This document shows positions 8,920 through 16,524 of a stretch of 64,000 bases of DNA, piece after piece. Positions within the stretch are counted from its first letter, which is position 1. Each line of letters opens with the position of its first letter. The notes beneath the pieces are model-generated. The model was given only the letters and a program-made list of their open reading frames with translations, was not told where the DNA came from and searched no databases. Source of the DNA: Streptomyces avermitilis MA-4680 = NBRC 14893 (GTDB taxonomy: Bacteria; Actinomycetota; Actinomycetes; Streptomycetales; Streptomycetaceae); NCBI RefSeq assembly GCF_000009765.2, contig NC_003155.5:4712001-4776000 (forward strand). The letters run 5' to 3'. The position numbers and the translations under genes are program-made.

Positions 8920-8950
8920 GGGCGGCAGTCCACCGGATGGACTGCCGCCC
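8920..8950. terminator. Strong hairpin, probable terminator
   Basis: GGGCGGCAGTCCA and TGGACTGCCGCCC form a perfect 13-bp stem with loop CCGGA. It lies 70 bases after the TetR stop and about 160 bases before the next gene on the same strand, so it separates the two transcription units. Confidence 0.75.
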
Positions 8951-9113
8951 GCTGCGCTGCACGGAAAGTGGTCGGTCCGTCGCTCTGCGCAAGGTCTGTG
9001 CCGACGCGTTCTCGGCGGCTAGATTGTGCGGCAGCCCCGGCAGAACATGCCGCGGGCACAACACGCCGCGGGCAGGACACGTCCGCCTTCCACCCCCCGT
9101 CGGAGCTCCCCGA

Positions 9114-9851
9114 ATGACGATCACCGACAAGAACCGCCTCACCGGGGAAGCCGACCCGCGCCGTACGTCGCTCTACGGGCCTCCGTCCATGGACGCCCTC
9201 ACCGAGCGGGCCCTGCACCTGGCCCGGGCCGGGCGGGCACTGCTCGGCATCGTCGGAGAACCGGGCGCCGGCAAGTCCACGTTCGCCGAGCAGCTGCGGG
9301 CGCGGCTGGAGAAAGAGCGGCCGGGACTGGCCGTGACCGTGTCCATGGACGGATTCCACCTCGCCCAGAAGGTCATCGAGGCCCGGGGGCAGGCGGCCGA
9401 CAAGGGCACGATCGACACCTTCGACGCCGACGGCTTCGTCGCCCTCCTGCGCCGTACGCGTGCCGAGACCGGAGACACCGAAAACACCGAAAGCACCGTC
9501 TGGTGGCCGGAGTTCGACCGCGACCTCGAGGACCCCGTGGCCGGGTCGATCGAGGTCGCGCCGCACCACCGGCTGGTCATCGTCGACGGCAACTTCCTGC
9601 TGTCCGCGCAGGAGCCCTGGCGGCAGGTGAAGGGCCTGCTGGACGAGACCTGGTTCCTGGACGCCCTCCCGGAGCCGAGGCGCGAGCGGCTCACCCGCCG
9701 CTACATCAGCTACGGCTTCACCCCGGAGGCCGCGCGCGCGAAGACCCTGGGAGTCGACGAGGACACCAGTGCCCTCATCCGCAGCACCGTCTCACGGGCC
9801 GATCTCGTCATCGGCGAGGCCAGGGAGAGCGGCGGGGTCAGCGACTGCTGA
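9114..9851 (+). CDS. Nucleoside/pantothenate-kinase-like P-loop kinase
   Basis: The product is about 245 residues. GIVGEPGAGKSTFAEQL is a Walker A P-loop at about residues 44-60, VSMDGFHLAQ follows as the substrate/Mg-binding strand, and VIVDGNFLL is the conserved V-D/E-G-x-x-L motif of the uridine kinase and pantothenate kinase family. TRRYISYGFTPEAA is the lid region with Arg residues. Members phosphorylate nucleosides, sugars or related small molecules with ATP; the substrate here is not evident. The ATG at 9114 was chosen because CGGAGC lies upstream and the P-loop is at the usual distance from the start. Its 3' end overlaps the convergent nitroreductase gene by 14 bases. Confidence 0.82.
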   Translation: MTITDKNRLTGEADPRRTSLYGPPSMDALTERALHLARAGRALLGIVGEPGAGKSTFAEQLRARLEKERPGLAVTVSMDGFHLAQKVIEARGQAADKGTIDTFDADGFVALLRRTRAETGDTENTESTVWWPEFDRDLEDPVAGSIEVAPHHRLVIVDGNFLLSAQEPWRQVKGLLDETWFLDALPEPRRERLTRRYISYGFTPEAARAKTLGVDEDTSALIRSTVSRADLVIGEARESGGVSDC

Positions 9852-10311
9852 GGCGGAAGACCCGGATCTCGCGGGTGATGCGCGCCTGATACGTCGCGTA
9901 CGGCGGCCAGAACGTGAGCAGCCGCTTCCACGCCTCCGCCCGCTCCGCCCCCTCCAGCAGGCGTGCCGTCACCGGAATGTCTCGCCCGCGCCAGCTGATC
10001 CGGGCCTCTTCGGGGTGGGCCAGCAGGTTCGCCGTCCACGCCGGATGGGCCGGACGACCGAAGTTGGAGCCGACCACGAACCAGGCGTCGGGCTCCTGCG
10101 GCATGCACGCCAGCGGCGTACGACGCGGCAGTCCGCTCCTCGCGCCGCGGACCGTGAGGACAAGGCCGGGCAGCATCTGCGCGCTGAGCTGCACCCTCCC
10201 CCGGGTCAGCCGGTGCACGGTGAGGTCCACGGCGGGGATGATGCGCGGCGCGTATCTGGCGAAGGCGGGGGACGAGGACATCCTGTGCAACAGCCGCAGG
10301 CCTGGGGGCAT
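9838..10311 (-). CDS. Deazaflavin (F420)-dependent nitroreductase family protein
   Basis: This 157-residue protein belongs to the Ddn/Rv1155-like split-barrel group. VQLSAQMLPGLVLTVRGARSG and PLACMPQEPDAWFVVGSNFG match the family pattern of a hydrophobic strand, T-x-G-R/A-x-S-G, and a V-G-S-N-x-G cofactor-binding turn. Related proteins use reduced F420 to reduce enones, quinones and nitro compounds. The ATG overlaps the stop of the upstream ACAD gene (TGATG), so the two are translationally coupled. The operon is led by the palindrome at 11574. Confidence 0.82.
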   Translation of the reverse strand: MPPGLRLLHRMSSSPAFARYAPRIIPAVDLTVHRLTRGRVQLSAQMLPGLVLTVRGARSGLPRRTPLACMPQEPDAWFVVGSNFGRPAHPAWTANLLAHPEEARISWRGRDIPVTARLLEGAERAEAWKRLLTFWPPYATYQARITREIRVFRLSSR

Positions 10312-11552
10312 CAGACGGCCACCTCCTCGGATCCGGCCAGGGAGAAGATGCCCGAGCGCTCGGCCGCGTATGCCCGTAGCCGGTGCACCGGGCCGAACAG
10401 CAGCTCGTCCCCCGTCGCCCGCTTGAAGTACAGATGCGCCTCGTGCTCCCAGGTGAACCCGATGCCGCCGTGCAGCTGGATGCCCTCGGCCGCGGCGGTC
10501 CGCAGCGCTTCCAGGGCCTGGGCGAGGGCGAGCCCACCGACCCGCTCGGTCCGCTCGGTCCGTCCCACCTGTCCCACCTGTCCGGCCCGCTCGGGGCCGG
10601 TCCCGGCCGCCCACGCGGCGTAGTACGCGGCCGACCTCGCCGCCTGCACCTGCACGTACACGTCCGCGAGCCGGTGCTTCACCGCCTGGAAGGAGCCGAT
10701 CGCCCGCCCGAACTGCTCCCGCTGCCGCACATGGTCGACGGTCCGTTCCAGGGCCCGGTCGGCGGCTCCCGCGGCCTCCGTGGCGAGTACGGCGGCGGCC
10801 GCGTCGCCCGTCGCCATGAGCGCGTCGGCCACATCGACGTGCTCGTCGCCGAGCAACTCGGCTGGCACGTCCCGCAGTTGGACCCGCGCCTGCGGCCGGC
10901 TCACGTCCAGGGAGGTCTGCCGTGCGCGCACCAGGCCCGCGGCCCCCTCCCGCACGAGGAACAGCAGGGTCCTCGGGCGGGCGAACCCCCCGGCGTGCGC
11001 GGCCACCACGAGCAGCCCGGCGCTGTGCCCGTCCAGCACCTGCTCCACCTGCCCGTACAGCCGCCACCCGTCCTCGGCGCGCCGCGCCTGCACTCCTCCC
11101 GCACGTCCGCCACCGGCCCAGTTCCCCCGGTTGTCGCCGACGAGCCCGAGGGCGAGGGAGAGTGCCGTGCCCGGCACGGCGAGGGCCGCGGTCAGCGCGC
11201 CCGCCGCGATCCGGGGCAGCAGTTCGGCGCGCTGCGTCTCGGTACCGAGGGCGAGGAGGAGCGGGGCGGCGAGGACGGCGGTGGCGAGCAGCGGCGAGGG
11301 GGCCAGCGCCCGCCCCGACTCCTCGCAGGCGAGGGCGACTTCGGTGACGGCGCACCCGACACCGCCGTAGGCCTCGGGGAGGGCGAGGCCGGGCAGGCCG
11401 AGCTGTTCGGCGAGGGCGGACCACAGTGCGGGGTCGTACCCGGCGCCGGCCCCCACCGCCGCCCGGACCTCCTCCGGGCCCCAGCGTTTGAGCAGCAACT
11501 CCCTCACCGTGCGGCGGATCTCGTCCTGTTCGGCGGTGAAACGGGCGTCCAT
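10311..11552 (-). CDS. Acyl-CoA dehydrogenase, beta-type subunit of the heteromeric class
   Basis: This 413-residue ACAD begins MDARFTAEQDEIRRTVREL, a normal N-terminal helical domain. Near the C-terminus it has QLHGGIGFTWEHEAHLYFKR, the signature of FadE27/FadE29-like beta subunits that pair with a separate alpha subunit in mycobacterial sterol side-chain catabolism. No YEGT catalytic-Glu motif is seen. Candidate alpha partners in the window are the products of 25486-26637 and 31032-32186. Between about residues 335 and 355 there is a repetitive insert (VGQVGRTERTERVGG) produced by short tandem DNA repeats. A regulatory palindrome lies 22 bases before the ATG, and the gene is divergent from the thiolase-like gene. 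Confidence 0.88.
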   Translation of the reverse strand: MDARFTAEQDEIRRTVRELLLKRWGPEEVRAAVGAGAGYDPALWSALAEQLGLPGLALPEAYGGVGCAVTEVALACEESGRALAPSPLLATAVLAAPLLLALGTETQRAELLPRIAAGALTAALAVPGTALSLALGLVGDNRGNWAGGGRAGGVQARRAEDGWRLYGQVEQVLDGHSAGLLVVAAHAGGFARPRTLLFLVREGAAGLVRARQTSLDVSRPQARVQLRDVPAELLGDEHVDVADALMATGDAAAAVLATEAAGAADRALERTVDHVRQREQFGRAIGSFQAVKHRLADVYVQVQAARSAAYYAAWAAGTGPERAGQVGQVGRTERTERVGGLALAQALEALRTAAAEGIQLHGGIGFTWEHEAHLYFKRATGDELLFGPVHRLRAYAAERSGIFSLAGSEEVAV

Positions 11553-11573
11553 GGCCAGGCCCTTTCTCCCGAT

Positions 11574-11588
11574 CTGACGGCGCGTCAC
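11574..11588. promoter_or_regulatory. CTGAC-N5-GTCAG-type operator, ACAD side
   Basis: The site reads CTGACGGCGCGTCAC, differing from a perfect palindrome only in its last base. It lies 22 bases upstream of the ACAD start at 11552. It is one of ten related sites in the window. Confidence 0.7.
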
Positions 11589-11645
11589 ATTAGCGCCGTG
11601 CGGTACGGATGCCCAGAGCCACGACGGCCTCCCGCGCGCCTCGAC

Positions 11646-11664
11646 ATCTGATGTACCGTCAGAT
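11646..11664. promoter_or_regulatory. CTGAC-N5-GTCAG-type operator, thiolase side
   Basis: The site reads ATCTGATGTACCGTCAGAT, a 19-base imperfect palindrome. It ends two bases before the ATG at 11667, so a bound regulator would cover the start region and any short-leader or leaderless transcript start. The divergent site at 11574 is 72 bases away centre to centre. Confidence 0.72.
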
Positions 11665-11666
11665 TC

Positions 11667-12836
11667 ATGACTCCGGGGAAGCGCAAGGTCGCCGTCGTGG
11701 GTGTCTCCCTCTCGGACTGCGGTCGCGTGGACGACGCGACGCCCTACGCCCTGCACGCCCAGGCCGCCAGGCGCGCGCTGGCGGACGCGGGGATGGACCG
11801 CTCGCTGGTCGACGGGTTCGCGTCGGCCGGCCTCGGCACCCTGCCACCGGTCGAGGTGGCCGAGTACCTGGGCCTGCGCCCCACCTGGGTCGACTCCACC
11901 GCCGTCGGCGGCGCCACCTGGGAGGTCATGGCGGCGCACGCGACGGACGCGATCGCGGCGGGTCACGCGAACGCGGTCCTGCTGGTCTACGGTTCCACGG
12001 CCCGCGCGGACATCAGGGCGGGCCGGCGTACCGGGACCCTCTCCTTCGGCGCCCGGGGTCCCCTCCAGTTCGAGGTCCCCTACGGCCACACGCTCATCGC
12101 CAAGTACGCGATGGCCGCGCGCCGCCACATGCACGCGTACGGCACGACACTCGAACAGCTCGCCTCGGTGGCCGTCCAGGCGCGGGCGAACGCGGCGCTG
12201 AACCCGGAGGCGATGTTCCGCGACCCGATCACGGTGGACGACGTCCTGTCCGGCCCGATGATCGCCGACCCCTTCACCAAGCTGCACTGCTGCATCCGCT
12301 CCGACGGCGGCGCGGCGGTCCTGCTGGCGGCCGAGGAGTACGTACGGGACTGCCGTACGCCACCGGTGTGGGTGCTCGGCACGGGCGAGCACGTCTCGCA
12401 CACGACGATGTCCGAGTGGCCGGACTTCACCGTCTCCCCTGCGGCGGTGAGCGGACGCCTCGCCTTCGGCCGGGCGGGGATTCGGCCGGAGGAGATCGAT
12501 GTGGCCGAGATCTACGACGCCTTCACCTACATGACCCTCGTGACCCTGGAGGATCTCGGTTTCTGCGAGAAGGGCGAGGGCGGGGCGTTCGTGGAGAAGG
12601 GGCGGCTGCTGGTGCGGGGCGGGGAACTGCCGGTGAACACGGACGGGGGCGGCCTTTCGGCCCAGCACCCCGGGATGCGCGGACTGTTTCTGCTGGTGGA
12701 GGCGGTGCGGCAGCTGCGCGGCGAGGCGGCGGGCCGTCAGGCGCGGCGCCCGGACGGCGAGCTGCCATGCCTGGCGGTCGCGTCCGGCACCGGCGGCTGG
12801 TTCTGCTCGTCGGGGACGGTGGTGCTGGGGCGGTAG
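11667..12836 (+). CDS. Ltp2-like thiolase-fold protein lacking the nucleophilic Cys
   Basis: This 389-residue protein has the thiolase/SCP2-thiolase fold: an N-terminal half with VAVVGVSLSDCGRVDDATPYA and a C-terminal half with VAEIYDAFTYMTLVTLEDLG and LPVNTDGGGLSAQHPGMRG. At the position of the acylated Cys the sequence is STAVGGATWEVM, with no Cys. Ltp2 of mycobacteria, a thiolase-fold retro-aldolase that acts with a DUF35 protein, also lacks that Cys and uses Tyr residues, one of them in a Y-D-H-F-T-like motif equivalent to YDAFT here. I infer C-C bond cleavage or formation on a CoA thioester rather than ordinary thiolysis. Its probable DUF35 partner is at 15458. Confidence 0.85.
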   Translation: MTPGKRKVAVVGVSLSDCGRVDDATPYALHAQAARRALADAGMDRSLVDGFASAGLGTLPPVEVAEYLGLRPTWVDSTAVGGATWEVMAAHATDAIAAGHANAVLLVYGSTARADIRAGRRTGTLSFGARGPLQFEVPYGHTLIAKYAMAARRHMHAYGTTLEQLASVAVQARANAALNPEAMFRDPITVDDVLSGPMIADPFTKLHCCIRSDGGAAVLLAAEEYVRDCRTPPVWVLGTGEHVSHTTMSEWPDFTVSPAAVSGRLAFGRAGIRPEEIDVAEIYDAFTYMTLVTLEDLGFCEKGEGGAFVEKGRLLVRGGELPVNTDGGGLSAQHPGMRGLFLLVEAVRQLRGEAAGRQARRPDGELPCLAVASGTGGWFCSSGTVVLGR

Positions 12837-12858
12837 GGGCCTGAGGCGATGTGGGAGG

Positions 12859-14199
12859 TCACGGCAGAACGGTGACAGGAGCGGTGTCGTTGGCCGGGTT
12901 CGGGTCGCGGCGGCCGGTGGACGGCTGGGTGTCCTGGAGGGCCGCGCTGCCCTGCCCCGGCCCGTCGAGGCTCAGGGTGAACTCGAAGTCACGGGTCTCG
13001 CCGGGGTCGAGTTGGCCCACGAGGCAGCTGTACGCGGGGCCGTCGGAGTCGCAGTACGGCTCGTACGCGTCCTCGTCGATGGCCTCCATGGGTTCTTCCA
13101 GCACGGTGCCGGGCGGCGGCGTGAACAGCAGCTTCGTACCGGCGCCGGGGATGCCGGGCCCGTTGTTGCGGACCTTGAGCCGCAGCGAGCGCTTCGTGCC
13201 GGGGCTGCCCCGCAGTTCGACGCCGAAGACCTCGTAGTCGGCGTGGGTGTCCAGACGCACGTCGGTGGAGACGTCTCCCTCGGCGAACGTGCCGTCGGTG
13301 TCGTCGGCGCCCTGCAAGGCCTCGGCGGTCAGGGGCGGACCGTCACCGTGGTCGCCACCCGGCGGCACCACGGTGTACTGTCCGGGCCCCGAGTCCAGCG
13401 GCCAGGCCTCCTGGCTGAAGGAGCCGTACATCCGCTTCGTCGACGCGCGCAGGCGCAGGGCCGGGTGCAGGACGACGGTCCCGCCCGGCGGGACACGCAG
13501 GCCGGGAAACCGGCAGACGGCCGTGTGGCCGTGACGCTGAGGCGGGTAACGGCAGTTGGCGTACCGCTGCCGGAAGTCCAGCTCCCCGGAACCGAGTTCG
13601 AGGGCGAGCCCCTGCACCGGCACCTCGCCGTCATTGCGGACGACGACCGGTACGGTCACGTCGGCGCCGGGGCGCACGTCCTTGATGACCTTGAGAGTGC
13701 GCACCTTCACCTCGGGTTCGCCGACCACGACCCGGGTGCGGGTGGTGAGCGTCTTCCCGCCCTTCGTGGTGAAGGTGAAACGCACGATGCCGGTGTCGCC
13801 GGGTTTGCTGCCCTCGGCGGCGACCGGGTGGACGCGGTCCAGGTCCGACCAGCTGTTGTAGGCACCGCTGACGTCGCAGACGGCACGCACGGTGTCGTTG
13901 ACGCACCGGGTCCCGCTCTTGCGCAGGCCGACCGCCTTCAGCCGTACGACGCCCTCGGACCCGCGCACGTCGACGGTCAGCCGGTGATCCTGCGTGCCGT
14001 AGCGGCTGGTCGCCTTGACGTCCTCGGCCTGCAGATGGAACGGCATCTTGGCCTTGGGCCCGGATGTGTCACCGACGGGACGCAGATAGAAGACCTCGGG
14101 GGCGGAGATCCAGGACTTGGGGTCCTCCGCGAGGGGGCCGCAGGCGGCGAGGGGGAGCAGGAGGGCGCCGCTGAGAGCGACGCCCGCTGAGCGCCTCAA
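12859..14199 (-). CDS. Secreted lipoprotein with Ig-like repeat domains
   Basis: The product is about 446 residues. RRSAGVALSGALLLPLAAC ends in a lipobox (L-A-A-C), so the mature protein should start at Cys about residue 21 and be anchored to the outer membrane face. The rest is rich in Val, Thr and Gly with repeated segments such as VTVPVVVRNDGEVPV and LRLKVRNNGPGIPG, which look like CARDB/DUF11-type beta-sandwich domains. The last residues NPANDTAPVTVLP fit the end of such a domain. The TTG start at 14199 overlaps the TGA of the DUF397 gene (TTGA), supporting a rare start and an operon. No enzymatic motif is seen. Confidence 0.75.
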   Translation of the reverse strand: MRRSAGVALSGALLLPLAACGPLAEDPKSWISAPEVFYLRPVGDTSGPKAKMPFHLQAEDVKATSRYGTQDHRLTVDVRGSEGVVRLKAVGLRKSGTRCVNDTVRAVCDVSGAYNSWSDLDRVHPVAAEGSKPGDTGIVRFTFTTKGGKTLTTRTRVVVGEPEVKVRTLKVIKDVRPGADVTVPVVVRNDGEVPVQGLALELGSGELDFRQRYANCRYPPQRHGHTAVCRFPGLRVPPGGTVVLHPALRLRASTKRMYGSFSQEAWPLDSGPGQYTVVPPGGDHGDGPPLTAEALQGADDTDGTFAEGDVSTDVRLDTHADYEVFGVELRGSPGTKRSLRLKVRNNGPGIPGAGTKLLFTPPPGTVLEEPMEAIDEDAYEPYCDSDGPAYSCLVGQLDPGETRDFEFTLSLDGPGQGSAALQDTQPSTGRRDPNPANDTAPVTVLP

Positions 14200-14375
14200 C
14201 GGACGGTACGGAGGAAGGCGGTCCAGGTGGTGGGGGTGACGGCGAGGGTGGGGCCGGTGACGTGCCTTGAGTCGCGGATGTGGATGGCGGCGGGGGTGGT
14301 GGCTATTTCGAGGCAGGCGCCACCTTCGTCGGTGCTGTAGCTGGACTTGAACCAAGCAAGTTCCGTCACGTTCAC
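14196..14375 (-). CDS. DUF397 small protein
   Basis: This 59-residue protein reads ELAWFKSSYSTDEGGACLEI near its start and DSRHVTGPTLAVTPTTWTAF further on, both defining patterns of DUF397 (W-x-K-S-S-Y-S, G-x-C-V/L-E-V/I, D-S, G-P-x-L-x-x-x-x-x-x-W-x-x-F). DUF397 genes normally follow an XRE regulator with a DUF5753 domain and act with it as a small regulatory pair. Here the GTG at 14375 overlaps the stop of a frameshifted remnant of such a regulator (GTGA), so this gene is probably an orphan. A second GTG at 14369 is possible. Confidence 0.85.
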   Translation of the reverse strand: MNVTELAWFKSSYSTDEGGACLEIATTPAAIHIRDSRHVTGPTLAVTPTTWTAFLRTVR

Positions 14376-14545
14376 AGTTGCCCCGCTTTCCGTTCGATGA
14401 GTTCTGCGGACTCCCACGGCGTAAGCGCCGGAGCACGCAGCATGCCGAACAGGTCGAGCAGCCCGTTTGGCCTCTTCCGGCTTGGAGATCAACGTACTGC
14501 CTCCCTGGGACCCGACGAAGACCAGATTGCGGCCTTCCGTGCGGA
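14372..14545 (-). pseudogene. Remnant of an XRE/DUF5753 regulator C-terminus, frameshifted
   Basis: Two adjacent frames on this strand together resemble a DUF5753 C-terminus. One reads LVFVGSQGGSTLISKPEEA (about 14480-14545), and the next frame continues LFGMLRAPALTPWESAELIE to a TGA that overlaps the DUF397 start. The Leu-Arg-x-x-A-L-x-P-x-x-S-x-x-L-I pattern is the usual end of DUF5753 proteins. No helix-turn-helix part could be found between here and 14744, where the next gene begins on the other strand. The remainder of 14546-14744 holds no gene I can support. Confidence 0.5.
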
Positions 14546-14744
14546 GCGCGACTGGCCACCCGGCGCCCGCCGGTTCACGCGCTCGGCGCGTGACGAGTAC
14601 GTGGGCGCACCCGCGCCGGAGGGGAACACGTACCCGCTGAACTGGGGGCACGGCGCACCGGAGGTCGGTGAGTTGTGGACGCGGAACTGCTGCACGGAGG
14701 GCTCATGGCGCAGCTTTGCCGGGCCCCCGAGTGATACTCGGGGC

Positions 14745-15401
14745 ATGGGAACGGATCTTCACGAGCTGCTCAGGTCACTGCGGGTGTGGGACGTAGAGCT
14801 ACCCTCCTTCGACCCGGCATCCGCACCCGCCGAACCACTCCCGCTGTTCGTGGAGTGGTTCGCGGAGGCGGTCGCGGCGGGCCAGACCGAGCCGCACACG
14901 ATGACGCTCGCGACGTCGGACGAGGACGGCCTGCCCGACGTCCGCATCGTGATGCTGCACGGCGCGGACGCGGACGGCTGGGCCTTCGCGACCCATGCCA
15001 CCAGCCGCAAGGGCCGCCAGCTGGCCGCCCGCCCGTACGCGGCTCTGAGTTTCTACTGGCCCACTCAGGGCCGTCAGATCCGGCTGCGGGGCCCGGTCGA
15101 GGTCGCCCCGGCCCAGGAGGGGCAGGCGGATCTGCACGCCCGCTCCACGGGGGCGCTGGCCGCCGCGCTCGTCGGCAGGCAGAGTGAAGTGCTCGGTTCG
15201 ATGGAGGAGCTGGGGCGGGCCTCGGACGGCGCCTGGGACCGCGCTCAGAGCGACCCCGACGCCCCTGCCCCGACCTGGACCCTCTACCGCCTCCGGCCGG
15301 AAGAGGTGGAGTTCTTCCAGGGAGACGCGAGGCGTCGGCACGTACGGCTCGTCTACCGACGCACGGAGGAGGGCTGGCTCAAGGAACTGCTGTGGCCGTG
15401 A
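14745..15401 (+). CDS. Pyridoxamine 5'-phosphate oxidase family protein, divergent paralogue
   Basis: The 218-residue product has the PNPOx split-barrel pattern: an N-terminal helix with PLPLFVEWFAEAVAAGQTEP, MTLATSDEDGLPDVRIVML, the FMN-binding segment ATHATSRKGRQLAARPYAAL, and a C-terminal half with WTLYRLRPEEVEFFQG. These align by eye with the true PdxH encoded at 54266, but the C-terminal substrate-binding R-x-x-x-x-R-x-x-W-x-x-x-R-L-x-P end is only partly kept (ending LKELLWP). It probably oxidises or reduces a small molecule with FMN; pyridoxal phosphate synthesis is less likely because a better PdxH exists in the window. Confidence 0.8.
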   Translation: MGTDLHELLRSLRVWDVELPSFDPASAPAEPLPLFVEWFAEAVAAGQTEPHTMTLATSDEDGLPDVRIVMLHGADADGWAFATHATSRKGRQLAARPYAALSFYWPTQGRQIRLRGPVEVAPAQEGQADLHARSTGALAAALVGRQSEVLGSMEELGRASDGAWDRAQSDPDAPAPTWTLYRLRPEEVEFFQGDARRRHVRLVYRRTEEGWLKELLWP

Positions 15402-15457
15402 AGTCGCCCGCGCGGCCGTCCGCGAACGCGTGCTCCCGCGCACCTGGGGGGGCGGAT

Positions 15458-15865
15458 TCACCCCCGGGGCCGGAACACCGGCACCGTGACCTCCCCCGCC
15501 GGCCGGAACGCCGCCTCCAGTTCCATGCCCACCCGTAGCTCGGCCGCCGCGCACTCCACCACCTCGGTCATCATCCGCGGCCCCTCGGCGAGGTCGACGA
15601 CAGCGGCGACGTACGGGGTGCGCTCCCCGAAGGGGGGCAGGTCGTTGCGGTGGACGACGGACCAGGTGTAGAGCGTGGCGCGGCCGCTCGCACGCTCCCA
15701 GGTGACGTCGTCGCTCCAGCAGTGCGGGCAGAACTCGCGAGGGTAGTGGTGGGTGCGGCCGCAGCCGGCGCAGCGGCGGAGCAGCAGGACGCCCTCGGCG
15801 GCGGCGTCCCAGTACGGGCGGGTGAACGCGTCGGTCTCCGGCTCGTCGAACCGCCGCCCGCTCAC
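15458..15865 (-). CDS. DUF35 (Zn-ribbon/OB-fold) acyl-CoA-associated protein
   Basis: This 135-residue protein has a rubredoxin-like zinc ribbon, LLLRRCAGCGRTHHYPREFC followed by PHCWSDD, with four Cys arranged C-x-x-C and C-x-x-C. An OB-fold with TLYTWSVVHRNDLPPFGERT and PYVAAVVDLAEGPRMMTEV follows. DUF35 proteins bind thiolase-fold or hydratase partners and acyl-CoA substrates; in sterol catabolism a DUF35 domain binds Ltp2. The natural partner here is the Ltp2-like protein at 11667, under the same type of operator. The GTG start overlaps the DoxX stop (GTGA), so the pair is coupled. Confidence 0.88.
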   Translation of the reverse strand: MSGRRFDEPETDAFTRPYWDAAAEGVLLLRRCAGCGRTHHYPREFCPHCWSDDVTWERASGRATLYTWSVVHRNDLPPFGERTPYVAAVVDLAEGPRMMTEVVECAAAELRVGMELEAAFRPAGEVTVPVFRPRG

Positions 15866-16314
15866 TGGAACAGCCCGAACGCGCTGTCCAGCGACCACGT
15901 CTGCCACGACATCCCGAACAGCCCGACGACCGAGATCAGCGCCATCATCGAGTTCTGCCCCTGCTCCGCCCAGTCGTGGATCATGAGGACGAGGTAGAAG
16001 AGATTGAGCAGCAGGCCGCCGACCAGCGCGAGCGGCGTCAGCAGGCCGACGATCAGCCCCAGCCCGAGGGCGAGCTCTGCGTACACGACGACGTACGCCA
16101 TCGTGCGCGGCCGGGGCGCGACCACCGCGTCGAAGCCGCCGCGTACGACGCTCCACCGGTGCTTGGCCGCGACGTCCGCCGCCCACGCGATCCCGGTCCC
16201 GCGCTCGAACCACGCCTTCTTGTCCTTGTGCCGCCAACTCTCCAGCCACCACAGCCCGAGCCCGATACGCAGCACGGCCAGCCACTCCGCGCCGCCGAGC
16301 CAGATCGAGTCCAT
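15862..16314 (-). CDS. DoxX-like integral membrane protein
   Basis: The 150-residue protein has about four membrane segments: WLAVLRIGLGLWWLESW, YVVVYAELALGLGLIVGLL, LALVGGLLLNLFYLVLMI and a final MMALISVVGLFGMSW. LRIGLGLWWLESWRHKDK resembles the first helix of the DoxX family, which includes quinone-linked oxidoreductase subunits. A role in passing electrons from the acyl-CoA dehydrogenases or monooxygenase to quinone is possible but only inferred. The ATG at 16314 lies nine bases after GGAGGG; a GTG at 16320 is too close to it. The operator at 16341 is 26 bases upstream. Confidence 0.8.
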   Translation of the reverse strand: MDSIWLGGAEWLAVLRIGLGLWWLESWRHKDKKAWFERGTGIAWAADVAAKHRWSVVRGGFDAVVAPRPRTMAYVVVYAELALGLGLIVGLLTPLALVGGLLLNLFYLVLMIHDWAEQGQNSMMALISVVGLFGMSWQTWSLDSAFGLFQ

Positions 16315-16340
16315 ACGCACTCGCCCTCCCCACCGGGTTT

Positions 16341-16355
16341 CTGACGGTACGTCAG
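16341..16355. promoter_or_regulatory. CTGAC-N5-GTCAG-type operator, DoxX/DUF35 operon
   Basis: The site reads CTGACGGTACGTCAG, with perfect five-base arms. It lies 26 bases before the DoxX start. The monooxygenase gene begins 170 bases away in the other direction and could share the site. Confidence 0.75.
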
Positions 16356-16524
16356 TTCAGCGTACGAGCAGCGCTCACGCAAGAGGCCCGCGTCACCGAT
16401 CCCCCACAACCAGAGGCCCTGCGCCACCGGCCCCCCTCACCCCTCCCACAGCCGTGATCAATCCGCAACCAATTCCGGTCTTGACCGAGACCCATCAACG
16501 GTGGGCGTGATTACGCTCGCGCTC

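Noticed and set aside
14280..14744. N-terminal extension of the PNPOx-like gene
   Set aside because: The frame is open back to 14280, but this overlaps the DUF397 gene antisense and adds no recognisable domain. The ATG at 14745 fits the family's usual start.
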